From the NCBI RefSeq assembly GCF_002505485.1, contig NZ_DAVG01000008.1, positions 1-21,015 on the forward strand: a DNA stretch of 21,015 nt, in the 5' to 3' direction. Shown one piece after another: positions 13,253 to 21,015 of this stretch. The notes below the pieces were generated by a model. The model made no database searches and was not told the DNA's origin. It worked only from the letters and a program-made list of their open reading frames with translations. Position 1 is the stretch's first letter. The number at the start of each line of letters is the position of its first letter. A program made the translations under genes and the position numbers. Origin of the DNA: Methanosarcina sp. UBA5 (GTDB lineage Archaea; Halobacteriota; Methanosarcinia; Methanosarcinales; Methanosarcinaceae).

Positions 13253-14365
13253 ATGGCTCTTGACTTAGGAGTTTTAATTGGATTTCTTATAATATTCTTG
13301 GCTGTATTGCTCGGGCCTTTCAAAATACATGTTGTTGAGGAAAACTTGGAAGCATTCCTATTTGTATGCGGAGTGTTTGCAATGACTCTATCAGGCTTTG
13401 CTGTGATTCCTGGCGTAGAGACCGGCTGGAGTTTGGAGATAATCGAAGAGGCATTAACTGCACCGTTACATGTTGGAGACATAGCCGGCATACCAATAGG
13501 TATATTTCAGATAGTGTTAGTTGTTGGCTTGATTATCTATAAATGGCATGAGCCAATTCATAAAACAATCAGAAAATTGACTGACATACTTTCAGTCAGG
13601 ATTCTGGCTTTTGTTCTCATTGTTACCCTTGGCTTATCTTCAAGCGTGATGTCGGCTATTCTTGCGGCAATTATTCTTGTTGAGGTGGTTAATGCGATGC
13701 CTCTCTCACGAAAATCCAAGATAGACCTGACGATCATTGCATGTTTTTCAATTGGCCTTGGCGCTGCTCTTACCCCCCTTGGCGAACCTCTTTCGACAGT
13801 TGCGGTCTCAAAACTCTCCGGTGAGCCTTACAATGCTGATTTCATGTTCTTATTTGATATGCTTGGTAAATATATAATTCCAGGCATCCTTGCTTATGGT
13901 ATTGTTGGAATGTTCTTCCTTGGAAAGGCCGATGCAAATGAGCATGAAATGGAAGCGGCAGACTATAATGAGACTGTAAAAGACATCATAATGAGGGCTG
14001 TCAAGGTCTATGTGTTTATTGCAGCACTCGTATTGCTTGGGGAAGGATTCAAGCCTATTATCTTCGAGTACTTTATTCAGGTCCCGCCTATGGCTCTCTA
14101 CTGGATTAATACGGTTTCAGCCGTTCTTGATAATGCCACCTTAGCAGCTGCTGAGATAGGGCCTGTCCTTAGCGAATTTCAGATAAAAAGCGTACTTATG
14201 GGGCTTTTAATATCAGGTGGAATGCTGATCCCAGGAAACATCCCGAACATCATCTCTGCGAGCAAATTGGGTATAACCAGCAAGGAATGGGCAAGGCTTG
14301 GATTACCCCTGGGATTTACTTCAATGACCCTATACTTCATGGTACTGTTTGTGTTTAATATCTGA
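13253..14365 (+). CDS. DUF1646 family membrane transporter, copy 2 (probable Na+ transporter)
   Basis: 370 residues, the same length as copy 1 and alignable without gaps, with the same motifs (GLGAALTPLGEPLS, SAVLDNATLAAAEIG, PGNIPNIISASKLG). The most variable parts are the loop after span 2 (about 50-80) and the cytoplasmic-type charged segment around residues 225-245. Upstream, AAGAGG and AAAGG precede ATG 13253; the true ribosome binding site is probably AAGG, 4-7 bases away. It has its own candidate promoter and a leader hairpin. Several stretches are almost identical in DNA to copy 1 while flanks differ, pointing to recent duplication or gene conversion. Two copies may differ in regulation or ion affinity; the sequence does not tell which. 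Confidence 0.88.
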   Translation: MALDLGVLIGFLIIFLAVLLGPFKIHVVEENLEAFLFVCGVFAMTLSGFAVIPGVETGWSLEIIEEALTAPLHVGDIAGIPIGIFQIVLVVGLIIYKWHEPIHKTIRKLTDILSVRILAFVLIVTLGLSSSVMSAILAAIILVEVVNAMPLSRKSKIDLTIIACFSIGLGAALTPLGEPLSTVAVSKLSGEPYNADFMFLFDMLGKYIIPGILAYGIVGMFFLGKADANEHEMEAADYNETVKDIIMRAVKVYVFIAALVLLGEGFKPIIFEYFIQVPPMALYWINTVSAVLDNATLAAAEIGPVLSEFQIKSVLMGLLISGGMLIPGNIPNIISASKLGITSKEWARLGLPLGFTSMTLYFMVLFVFNI

Positions 14366-14570
14366 CTTTCAAGTAAGTAACTCAAAATCATTCTTTGTCT
14401 AGTTCGCGGAGACTCTCTATTTGACTGCTTTTTTCTTCATATCTCATGAGCTCCCTCCTTTTTGCTCTCTTCATACACCTTTCTGCTTTAGATCTGGATT
14501 TACTTCCGCCAAATAAACAAGTTTTTATTTATGTTCAGTTACTTCCTTCAATCAGGACTATAATTCTATC

Positions 14571-14579
14571 TAATATATT
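14571..14579 (+). promoter_or_regulatory. Candidate TATA box for rbcL
   Basis: TAATATATT predicts a start near 14600 and a leader of about 27 nt that includes AGGAGG (about 14616-14621). The rest of the 261-bp gap before rbcL shows a T-run (about 14430) that could end DUF1646 copy 2 transcription. Confidence 0.4.
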
Positions 14580-14626
14580 CTAACATTCTATTCTGCATAT
14601 TAGCTGATTCAGTCAGGAGGAAGACA

Positions 14627-15913
14627 ATGCGAAGGGACTATATAGACACGGGCTACAGCCCAAAGGATACCGATCTGATATGTGAATTCCATATCGAACC
14701 GTCAGCAGGAGTGAATTTTGAGGAAGCTGCAACCCATATGGCAGGGGAAAGCTCTATAGACTCCTGGACTGAAATTGCCACACTCAGTCCCGAACTTGCA
14801 GCTAGGCTAAAGCCCCATGTTTTTTACGTGGATGAAGCAGCACAGACTGTAAGGGTGGCTTATTCGGAAGATCTTTTTGAACTGGGTTCGGTTCCGCAGG
14901 TACTCAGTGCGGTTGCAGGAAATATTCTGAGCATGAAAATTGTTGACAATTTAAGGCTGCAGGATATTGCTTTCCCGAAGTCAATGCTCCGTGAGTTCAA
15001 AGGGCCTGAATTCGGATTGCCAGGAATCAGGGAACTTACAGGTGTGCAGGACAGGCCTCTTATAGGAACTATTGTCAAGCCAAAAGTTGGATTAACTTCT
15101 GAAAAACATGCTGAAGTTGCTTACAACTCCTTTGCAGGAGGTTGTGACCTTGTCAAGGATGATGAGAATCTTACGGATCAGAAATTTAACAGCTTTGAAA
15201 AAAGAGCTGAACTTACCTTGAAACTTGCAGAAAAGGCAGAGTCCGAGACCGGAGAGCGTAAAATGTATCTCTGCAACATTACTGCCCCTACATGTAAGGA
15301 AATGATCCGCCGCATGAACGTCCTTAAAGACCTGGGTGCCAGCTATGCGATGATCGATATCGTACCTGCAGGCTGGACTGCGCTTCAAACTCTCAGGGAA
15401 GAAGCAGGAGATGCAGGACTTGCTCTCCATGCTCATCGATGCATGCATTCAGCCTATACCCGGAACCCACGTCACGGGATAAGTATGCTTGTTGTTGCAA
15501 AACTCTGCAGACTGATAGGGCTTGACCAGCTTCACATAGGTACGGTCGTAGGGAAAATGCATGGAGAAAAACATGAGGTTCTGAATCTTCGGGATGAGTG
15601 TGTGCTCGATAATGTGCCTGCGGACGAAAGCCAGCACGTACTTGCCCAGGATTGGGGAGGGTTGAAGCCTATGTTCCCGGTTGCGTCTGGAGGGCTTGCC
15701 CCTACTATGATTCCTGATCTTTACACTATCTTCGGAAGGGATGTTATTATGCAGTTTGGTGGTGGAATTCATGCTCATCCTATGGGTACGGCAGCCGGAG
15801 CCACTGCTTCCAGGCAGGCACTCGAAGCAGCCCTTGAGGGAGTTAGTCTGCAGGAATATGCGAAAAACCACAGAGAACTTGAAGCTGCTATCGATAAGTG
15901 GCTGAAGAAATAA
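14627..15913 (+). CDS. rbcL: Ribulose-1,5-bisphosphate carboxylase, archaeal form III
   Basis: 428 residues, typical of archaeal form III large subunits. The catalytic set is complete. IVKPKVG holds Lys151 and Lys153 (spinach Lys175 and Lys177). GGCDLVKDDE holds carbamylated Lys177 with Asp179 and Glu180 (Lys201, Asp203, Glu204). GTVVGKMHGE holds loop-6 Lys310 (Lys334). SGGLAP and FGGGIHAHP bind phosphate. In archaea the enzyme converts RuBP plus CO2 to 3-phosphoglycerate, with RuBP supplied from AMP or other nucleotides through AMP phosphorylase and ribose-1,5-bisphosphate isomerase. Neither partner gene nor a phosphoribulokinase is in this window. AGGAGG just upstream fixes ATG 14627. The next gene (Sua5) begins 49 bp later and could be co-transcribed, but it has no pathway link. 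Confidence 0.97.
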   Translation: MRRDYIDTGYSPKDTDLICEFHIEPSAGVNFEEAATHMAGESSIDSWTEIATLSPELAARLKPHVFYVDEAAQTVRVAYSEDLFELGSVPQVLSAVAGNILSMKIVDNLRLQDIAFPKSMLREFKGPEFGLPGIRELTGVQDRPLIGTIVKPKVGLTSEKHAEVAYNSFAGGCDLVKDDENLTDQKFNSFEKRAELTLKLAEKAESETGERKMYLCNITAPTCKEMIRRMNVLKDLGASYAMIDIVPAGWTALQTLREEAGDAGLALHAHRCMHSAYTRNPRHGISMLVVAKLCRLIGLDQLHIGTVVGKMHGEKHEVLNLRDECVLDNVPADESQHVLAQDWGGLKPMFPVASGGLAPTMIPDLYTIFGRDVIMQFGGGIHAHPMGTAAGATASRQALEAALEGVSLQEYAKNHRELEAAIDKWLKK

Positions 15914-15962
15914 GCCGGAGAAAGAGCTACAGGAAATTATAATCGAAAAGGAGTTTACCCTT

Positions 15963-17066
15963 GTGCAGGCAGAAAACGAAAGGAAAGTAAAGACTCTGGT
16001 TTTTCGGGTTTCCGACGAAAATTTTGATTCCGTCCTTAACAGGGCGGCGGCAATTATCAAGCGTGGCGGGACTGTGGCTTTCCCCACGGAAACGGTCTAC
16101 GGGCTTGGAGCTGACGGTCTGAACCCCGAGGCAGTCCTGAAGATTTTCGAGGCAAAAAAGCGCCCTCCAGGGAATCCTCTTAGCCTGCTTGTTCATTCAA
16201 GAGAAGATGTTGAGAAAGTATCAAGAAATGTTCCAGAAAGTGCTTTCAGGCTAATGGATGCTTTCTGGCCTGGCCCTCTTACGATTATCCTGGAGAAAAA
16301 CGATATTGTTCCCGATATTACTTCAGGAAAACTGAATTCAATAGGAGTCCGCATGCCCGACCATAAAATTCCTCTGGAACTAATAAAGAGAGCAGGCACT
16401 CCTCTTGCTGCTCCCAGTGCCAACCTGTCAGGAAAGCCCAGTCCTAGCCTTGCAGCCCATGTCGTTTCAGATCTTACAGGCAGGATTGATGCAATTCTTG
16501 ACGGAGGGGAGGCTGCCATAGGGCTTGAGTCAACTGTAATTGATATGACTGTCGAACCACCTGTTGTGCTAAGGCCCGGAGCCGTAAGTATTGATGAGCT
16601 TGAAAGCGTTACAGGGAAGGTTAGGTCCGGATATAAAAGTGGCAAAACTGGAGATGAATCTGATCTGTCGGAAAAAAAGGCAGGTCAGAAATACGGGCAT
16701 TATACTCCTGATACAAAGGTCGTGCTTGTCGAAGGAGAAGGTAAATCGGTTTCGGAAAAGTTTGTCAAATTACTTGAAAGTTACAGAAGCGAAGGGCAGA
16801 AAGTCGGGCTTCTTCTCAGCGAGGAAACCAATAAGGAGACTGCAACTTTCCTTGCTTTAAAAAACTTGGGTCCAAATGAGTACCTTTTGCTGGGTCCCAG
16901 GGAAGAGCCGGATGTGGCTGCCAGGAAACTCTTTGAAGGGCTCAGAGAACTTGATAAGAAAGGGCTGGATATAATCGTGGCTGATGGGTCTTTCAGCCGT
17001 TCTGGGCTTGGGGAAGCTCTCATCAACCGACTGAGGGAAGCTTCTTCCATAAAGATTGTTGTTTAA
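15963..17066 (+). CDS. sua5: Threonylcarbamoyl-AMP synthase, Sua5/YrdC family
   Basis: 367 residues, the long Sua5 form. The YrdC domain (about 20-215) makes L-threonylcarbamoyl-AMP from threonine, bicarbonate and ATP, the first step of tRNA t6A37 synthesis; the KEOPS complex then transfers the group. Motifs seen: VAFPTETVYGLGAD (38-51), KKRPPGNPL (65-73), PSANLSGKPSPS (151-162) and GLESTVIDM followed by LRPGAVS (187-209). A charged linker leads to the C-terminal Sua5 domain (about 235-367), beginning near KYGHYTPDTKVVLVEGE. The start is GTG 15963, with AAAGGAG about ten bases upstream; TTG 15961 overlaps it out of frame. It lies between rbcL and a small membrane protein gene, on the same strand as polC; the grouping shows no functional logic. 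Confidence 0.95.
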   Translation: MQAENERKVKTLVFRVSDENFDSVLNRAAAIIKRGGTVAFPTETVYGLGADGLNPEAVLKIFEAKKRPPGNPLSLLVHSREDVEKVSRNVPESAFRLMDAFWPGPLTIILEKNDIVPDITSGKLNSIGVRMPDHKIPLELIKRAGTPLAAPSANLSGKPSPSLAAHVVSDLTGRIDAILDGGEAAIGLESTVIDMTVEPPVVLRPGAVSIDELESVTGKVRSGYKSGKTGDESDLSEKKAGQKYGHYTPDTKVVLVEGEGKSVSEKFVKLLESYRSEGQKVGLLLSEETNKETATFLALKNLGPNEYLLLGPREEPDVAARKLFEGLRELDKKGLDIIVADGSFSRSGLGEALINRLREASSIKIVV

Positions 17067-17142
17067 GCTTAATTTTACGCAGTTTTTAACTCAATTGTGA
17101 TGCAAAATTGAAAATTTAGTTAGTGTTTGAGAGGGATGAATT

Positions 17143-17376
17143 TTGAATGCCGAGAAAAAGGAAAATCTGGTAAGAATGCAGTCTTATAAAAAAGTCGTGA
17201 ATCAGAATAAAAGAATAATTAAGATTAACCTTGTAGTGCTGGCTGCGAGTCTGCTTTTAACAATTCTGGGCATGGAGAAGGTAGGAAGCTATCTTCTCTG
17301 GGTAGGTATTTTTGTCCTTTTTGTAACCACAATTTCAAGCATTCTTGCATCAGGGTCTCTTCGCAGGCAGAGGTAA
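17143..17376 (+). CDS. Small two-TM membrane protein of unknown function
   Basis: 77 residues with a TTG start; GAGGGATGA (17131-17139) just upstream acts as the ribosome binding site, and no in-frame ATG or GTG precedes the first membrane segment. The N-terminus is basic and hydrophilic (1-26). Two hydrophobic segments follow, about 28-44 and 48-68, and the protein ends in SLRRQR. Positive charges on both ends predict a hairpin with both termini inside. I do not recognise a family. It lies 76 bp after sua5 and 28 bp before polC, on the same strand, so it may share a transcript with the polymerase gene. Confidence 0.65.
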   Translation: MNAEKKENLVRMQSYKKVVNQNKRIIKINLVVLAASLLLTILGMEKVGSYLLWVGIFVLFVTTISSILASGSLRRQR

Positions 17377-17404
17377 TACTAATTTTTTTTAAAGGAGCTT
17401 TCAA

Positions 17405-20400
17405 ATGGGTGAAACGATTGCGAGTAAGGAAATGCACAAATACTTCGATGAGCTTGAAGCAAGACTCAAAGAGGCAATTAAGATTGCAAATACAGCTCGA
17501 GCTCGTGGAGGAGACCCAAAGCCCATTGTAGAAATCCCCCTTGCCAAGGATCTTGCGGATAGGGTTGAGAACCTTATAGGAGTAGAAGGAGTAGCTGCAA
17601 AGATCCGGGCGCTTGAGGAAAAAATGTCAAGAGAAGAATCTGCTCTTGAAATCGGGCGTCAGGTAGCAGAAGGAGAGGTGGGGAACTTTGCAACAAAAAA
17701 GGATGCAGTTGAAGCTGCGATCCGGGTTTCCATGGCCGTCATTACAGAAGGAGTGGTTGCAGCCCCGATTGAAGGGATCAATAAGGTCGAACTGGGAAAG
17801 AACGACGATGGTTCCGAGTATATCCGGATTTTTTATTCCGGGCCCATCCGGAGTGCAGGTGGAACGGCCCAGGCCCTTTCCGTGCTCGTTGGCGATTACG
17901 TAAGGCGCGGGATAGGGATTGACCGCTATAAGCCAAGACCTGAAGAAGTAGAGCGTTATGTAGAAGAGATCGTTCTTTACAAAAGAGTTTCAAGCCTGCA
18001 GTATATGCCCTCTGAAGATGAGATCCGCCTAATAGTCAAGAATTGCCCTGTTTGTATTGACGGCGATCCAACTGAAGAGGCCGAGGTTGAAGGGCACAGG
18101 GATCTAGAGAGGATTGGGACAAACCGCGTCAGAGGGGGAATGTGCCTTGTGCTTGCCGAAGGGCTCGCCCTTAAGGCACCCAAGGTCAAGAAACATGTCA
18201 ATAAGTTGAATATGGATGGATGGGACTGGCTGGATATCCTCATAGGGGGTGCAAAAAGCGGAGACGATGAAGAAAATGAGCAGAAAAACAAGATCAAGCC
18301 TAAGGATAAGTACATAAGAGACTTGATTGCAGGGAGGCCGGTTTTTTCCCATCCTTCAAGGCCAGGAGGGTTCAGGCTCCGCTACGGGCGTTCCAGAAAT
18401 ACTTCTTTTGCGGCTGCAGGGGTCAATCCGTCTACTATGGTGCTGCTTGACGATTTTATTGCTAACGGGACTCAGCTCAAGGTTGAAAGGCCTGGAAAGG
18501 CTGCAGCCATGTCCGCGGTAGACTCGATAGAAGGGCCAACTGTGCGCCTTTGTTCCGGAGACCTTGTCCGCATAGACGATATAAAGGAGGCTTACGAGCT
18601 TCGCTCGCAGGTCGAGGTAATAGTAGATATCGGAGAGATCCTGATTAATTATGGGGATTTTCTGGAAAACAACCATCCTCTCATGCCTTCACCTTACGTT
18701 TTTGAATGGTGGCTTTATGACTATAAAGCAGCTTGTTCTGAGAAAATACCTGAAGAGGAATTAAAGAATCCGTCGGCAGCTCTGGCTCTAAGGCTTGCGG
18801 AGGAATACGATGTACCTCTACATCCGAAGTTTACGTATTTATGGCATGATATAAATCGAACCGAGTTTGAGGCTTTAAGGAAATTCGTGATTGAGGACGG
18901 AAATTTATCTATTGAAGAGGGGATTCTCAGGTTACCCTTGAAAGCCTGTGTGAAAAATGGTGTCAAACTGATACTTGAAAAACTCCTTGTACTTCACAGG
19001 GTAAAAGCTGATACAATCTTGATTGAAGAAGCCCTTCCTTTTATTCTCTGCCTTGGGCTTGACCTCCTCCTTAAAGAAAAGATGAAAATGCCTGATACCG
19101 ATAATATGGTAAATGCTGCGGCTCTTTTAAGCGGGTTTAAAGTTCTCCCAAGGGCTCCCTCGAGAATAGGGGCAAGGATGGGAAGACCGGAAAAATCCAA
19201 CCTGAGAAAGATGTCTCCTGCGGCTCAGGTTCTATTTCCTATAGGTAATGCCGGGGGAATTACGCGGAACCTTGTATCTGCTTCAGGTTATTCGGCTTCC
19301 ATGAATGGGAAAATAGGCGAAATTGAAGTTGAGATGGGAGTCCGTGAGTGTCCTGCCTGCGGGAAAGAGACTTATTTCTGGCGCTGTGATTGCGGAGAGT
19401 ATACCCGTCCTAAACTCTTCTGCCCCCGATGCAAAATTGAGGTTCGAGGTTCTGAAACCTGCCCTAAATGCGGTAGAAAGCCAACTTCCGTTGCAAATGT
19501 CAAACTGGATTTCCGTTCTATATACAAGCAGGCCTTTAAAAATGTAGGGGAAAGGGAAAAAATGGACCTCATCAAAGGCGTAAAACGGCTCATGAACGGG
19601 CAGATGACTCCCGAACCTCTAGAAAAGGGAATTTTGAGGGCAAAACACAATGTATATATTTTCAAGGACGGGACTGTCCGCTATGATATGTCAGATATTC
19701 CTCTTACACATATCAGGGCTGATGAAATCGGGATAACAGCAGCTAAACTCCGGGAACTCGGTTATGTGGAGGACATTTACGGAAATCTCCTTGAAAGAGA
19801 TGATCAGATCGTCTGCCTGAAGGTTCAGGATCTTGTAATTTCTTATGACGGTGGTGAGTATATGCTGCGTACCGCACAATATGTGGATGACCTGCTTGTG
19901 AAATATTACGGGGTTGAGCCCTACTATAATGCCAAAACAATCCAGGATCTCGTAGGCGTACTGCTCATAGGGCTTGCTCCACACACCTCTGCAGGCGTAC
20001 TAGGGCGTTTAATAGGGTTTACGAGAGCTTCGGTTGGCTATGCTCATCCTTTCTTTCATGCTTCAAAACGCAGGAATTGCGACGGAGACGAAGATTGCGT
20101 AATGCTTCTCATGGATGGAATTCTTAATTTCTCAAGGGCTTATCTCCCGGATAAAAGGGGTGGGAAAATGGATGCGCCTCTTGTACTTACTACCAGAATC
20201 GATCCCAAAGAAGTGGACAAGGAGGCACATAATATAGATGTGCCTGCAAGATACCCTCTGGAGTTCTATAGGGCTACCCAGGAGATCAAAAATCCCACAG
20301 AGCTTGAAAGTATTATGGACCTTGTGAGTGGCCGACTTGGAACACCGGAACAATATGAGCATTTTATGTTCACACATGATACTACGGATATTGCTGCAGG

Positions 20401-20845
20401 CCCGCTCAATTCTTCATATAAAACTCTTGGAAGCATGATTGAGAAAATGGAGGCTCAACTTTCCCTTGCTAACAAAATAAGAGCAGTGGATGCTCCAGAT
20501 GTAGCAGAAAGGGTGCTCAAGTCTCATTTCCTTCCTGATCTTCTAGGAAATCTCCGTTCTTTTTCCAGGCAGCGGATGCGCTGTATAAAATGCGGAGAGA
20601 AGTTCAGGCGTCCTCCGCTAACCGGAGCCTGCCCTAAATGCGGAGGTAATGTGGTACTGACTGTACATGAAGGAGCTGTCCGTAAATATCTCGAAATTTC
20701 AAAAGAAATTGGAGAACGGTACGGAGTTTCCAGTTACACCCGACAGAGAATTGAACTTCTGGATAAAGACATATGTTCTCTGTTCGAGAATCACAGGGTT
20801 AAGCAACTGGGACTTTCGGATTTCATGTCTGGATCTGCGCGCTGA
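17405..20845 (+). CDS. polC: DNA polymerase D large catalytic subunit DP2
   Basis: 1146 residues, no intein. This is the catalytic subunit of the archaeal replicative family D polymerase, which works with the exonuclease subunit DP1 (not in this window). An N-terminal zinc pair is CPVC (Cys214, Cys217). GPIRSAGGTAQALSVLVGDYVRR and GGFRLRYGRSRNT are DP2 signatures. A zinc-rich insert has Cys649/652, 661/663, 673/676 and 686/689. The active-site loop NCDGDED carries Asp893, Asp895 and Asp897, the metal-binding acidic residues of the double-psi barrel core. A C-terminal zinc finger is Cys1060/1063/1076/1079. The extreme C-terminus KQLGLSDFM (1133-1141) fits a PCNA-interacting (PIP) box. AAAGGAG at 17391-17397 supports ATG 17405. 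It follows the small membrane protein gene by 28 bp. Confidence 0.98.
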   Translation: MGETIASKEMHKYFDELEARLKEAIKIANTARARGGDPKPIVEIPLAKDLADRVENLIGVEGVAAKIRALEEKMSREESALEIGRQVAEGEVGNFATKKDAVEAAIRVSMAVITEGVVAAPIEGINKVELGKNDDGSEYIRIFYSGPIRSAGGTAQALSVLVGDYVRRGIGIDRYKPRPEEVERYVEEIVLYKRVSSLQYMPSEDEIRLIVKNCPVCIDGDPTEEAEVEGHRDLERIGTNRVRGGMCLVLAEGLALKAPKVKKHVNKLNMDGWDWLDILIGGAKSGDDEENEQKNKIKPKDKYIRDLIAGRPVFSHPSRPGGFRLRYGRSRNTSFAAAGVNPSTMVLLDDFIANGTQLKVERPGKAAAMSAVDSIEGPTVRLCSGDLVRIDDIKEAYELRSQVEVIVDIGEILINYGDFLENNHPLMPSPYVFEWWLYDYKAACSEKIPEEELKNPSAALALRLAEEYDVPLHPKFTYLWHDINRTEFEALRKFVIEDGNLSIEEGILRLPLKACVKNGVKLILEKLLVLHRVKADTILIEEALPFILCLGLDLLLKEKMKMPDTDNMVNAAALLSGFKVLPRAPSRIGARMGRPEKSNLRKMSPAAQVLFPIGNAGGITRNLVSASGYSASMNGKIGEIEVEMGVRECPACGKETYFWRCDCGEYTRPKLFCPRCKIEVRGSETCPKCGRKPTSVANVKLDFRSIYKQAFKNVGEREKMDLIKGVKRLMNGQMTPEPLEKGILRAKHNVYIFKDGTVRYDMSDIPLTHIRADEIGITAAKLRELGYVEDIYGNLLERDDQIVCLKVQDLVISYDGGEYMLRTAQYVDDLLVKYYGVEPYYNAKTIQDLVGVLLIGLAPHTSAGVLGRLIGFTRASVGYAHPFFHASKRRNCDGDEDCVMLLMDGILNFSRAYLPDKRGGKMDAPLVLTTRIDPKEVDKEAHNIDVPARYPLEFYRATQEIKNPTELESIMDLVSGRLGTPEQYEHFMFTHDTTDIAAGPLNSSYKTLGSMIEKMEAQLSLANKIRAVDAPDVAERVLKSHFLPDLLGNLRSFSRQRMRCIKCGEKFRRPPLTGACPKCGGNVVLTVHEGAVRKYLEISKEIGERYGVSSYTRQRIELLDKDICSLFENHRVKQLGLSDFMSGSAR

Positions 20846-20888
20846 GAGCACGAATAATAAGACATAATAAGCATATCAACACTTAAAA

Positions 20889-20905
20889 TTAATTACTCTA
20901 ATTAA
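20889..20905. other. Perfect 7-bp inverted repeat after polC
   Basis: TTAATTA (20889-20895), CTC, TAATTAA (20899-20905). It lies 44 bp after the polC stop, with no T-run behind it, so it may be an operator for the next gene rather than a terminator. A TATA-like TTTATTAA follows at 20951-20958. The rest of 20846-21015 shows no gene. Confidence 0.3.
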
Positions 20906-21015
20906 GTGGAAGGAGGCAGGGCAGTTTAAGAGCCCTAAATCACAGAAGTATTTATTAATTAGTTCTCTAATTTTTACTGTACACAGTCCTATTCTTCTCA
21001 TGTAGAGAGGCTCTT

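Noticed and set aside
15449..16087. 212-codon frame on the - strand
   Set aside because: Antisense to rbcL and the start of sua5, both of which are certain genes.

Overview
The window looks like a chromosomal stretch of a methanogenic archaeon of the Methanosarcina type. The evidence is a PolD large subunit (DP2), an archaeal Cdc48 operon headed by an HSR1-like heat-shock regulator, a form III RuBisCO, a FilR1-type methanogen regulator, an OapC-like zinc-ribbon protein, two DUF1646 transporters, GGAGG/GGTGA ribosome binding sites, TATA-box promoters and long AT-rich intergenic regions. The species cannot be fixed from the sequence alone. I see no rRNA, tRNA, CRISPR array, insertion sequence or prophage.

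Layout. (1) 1-1430: a small Cys-rich protein on the + strand, then on the - strand a lipoprotein ending in a chagasin-like (I42) protease-inhibitor domain. (2) 2026-3906: a FilR1-type winged-helix regulator (-) divergent from a phosphoribosyltransferase (+). Between them lie 20-bp tandem repeats and a 16-bp palindrome over a TATA box. (3) 4151-4791: five 25-bp tandem repeats just upstream of an OapC-like zinc-ribbon gene. (4) 5209-9592: the heat-shock cluster, with hsr1 and cdc48 overlapping by ATGA, followed by two tandem hsp20 genes. A TAAC-N5-GTTA operator sits where transcription should start, and the leader can fold into a long hairpin. (5) 10090-11208: two universal stress proteins (-). 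(6) 11721-14365: tandem paralogous DUF1646 membrane transporters, probably for Na+. (7) 14627-20845: form III RuBisCO, Sua5/YrdC, a small two-TM protein and PolD DP2, all on the + strand.

The middle of the window (HSR1, Cdc48, two Hsp20, two Usp, two probable ion transporters) reads as a stress-response neighbourhood. The right part is housekeeping: nucleotide salvage into carbon metabolism (RuBisCO), tRNA t6A modification (Sua5) and replication (PolD). The observations most worth a second look are the HSR1 circuit with its predicted operator and structured leader, a probable ATA start codon for the phosphoribosyltransferase, and the two tandem-repeat arrays placed exactly in promoter regions.
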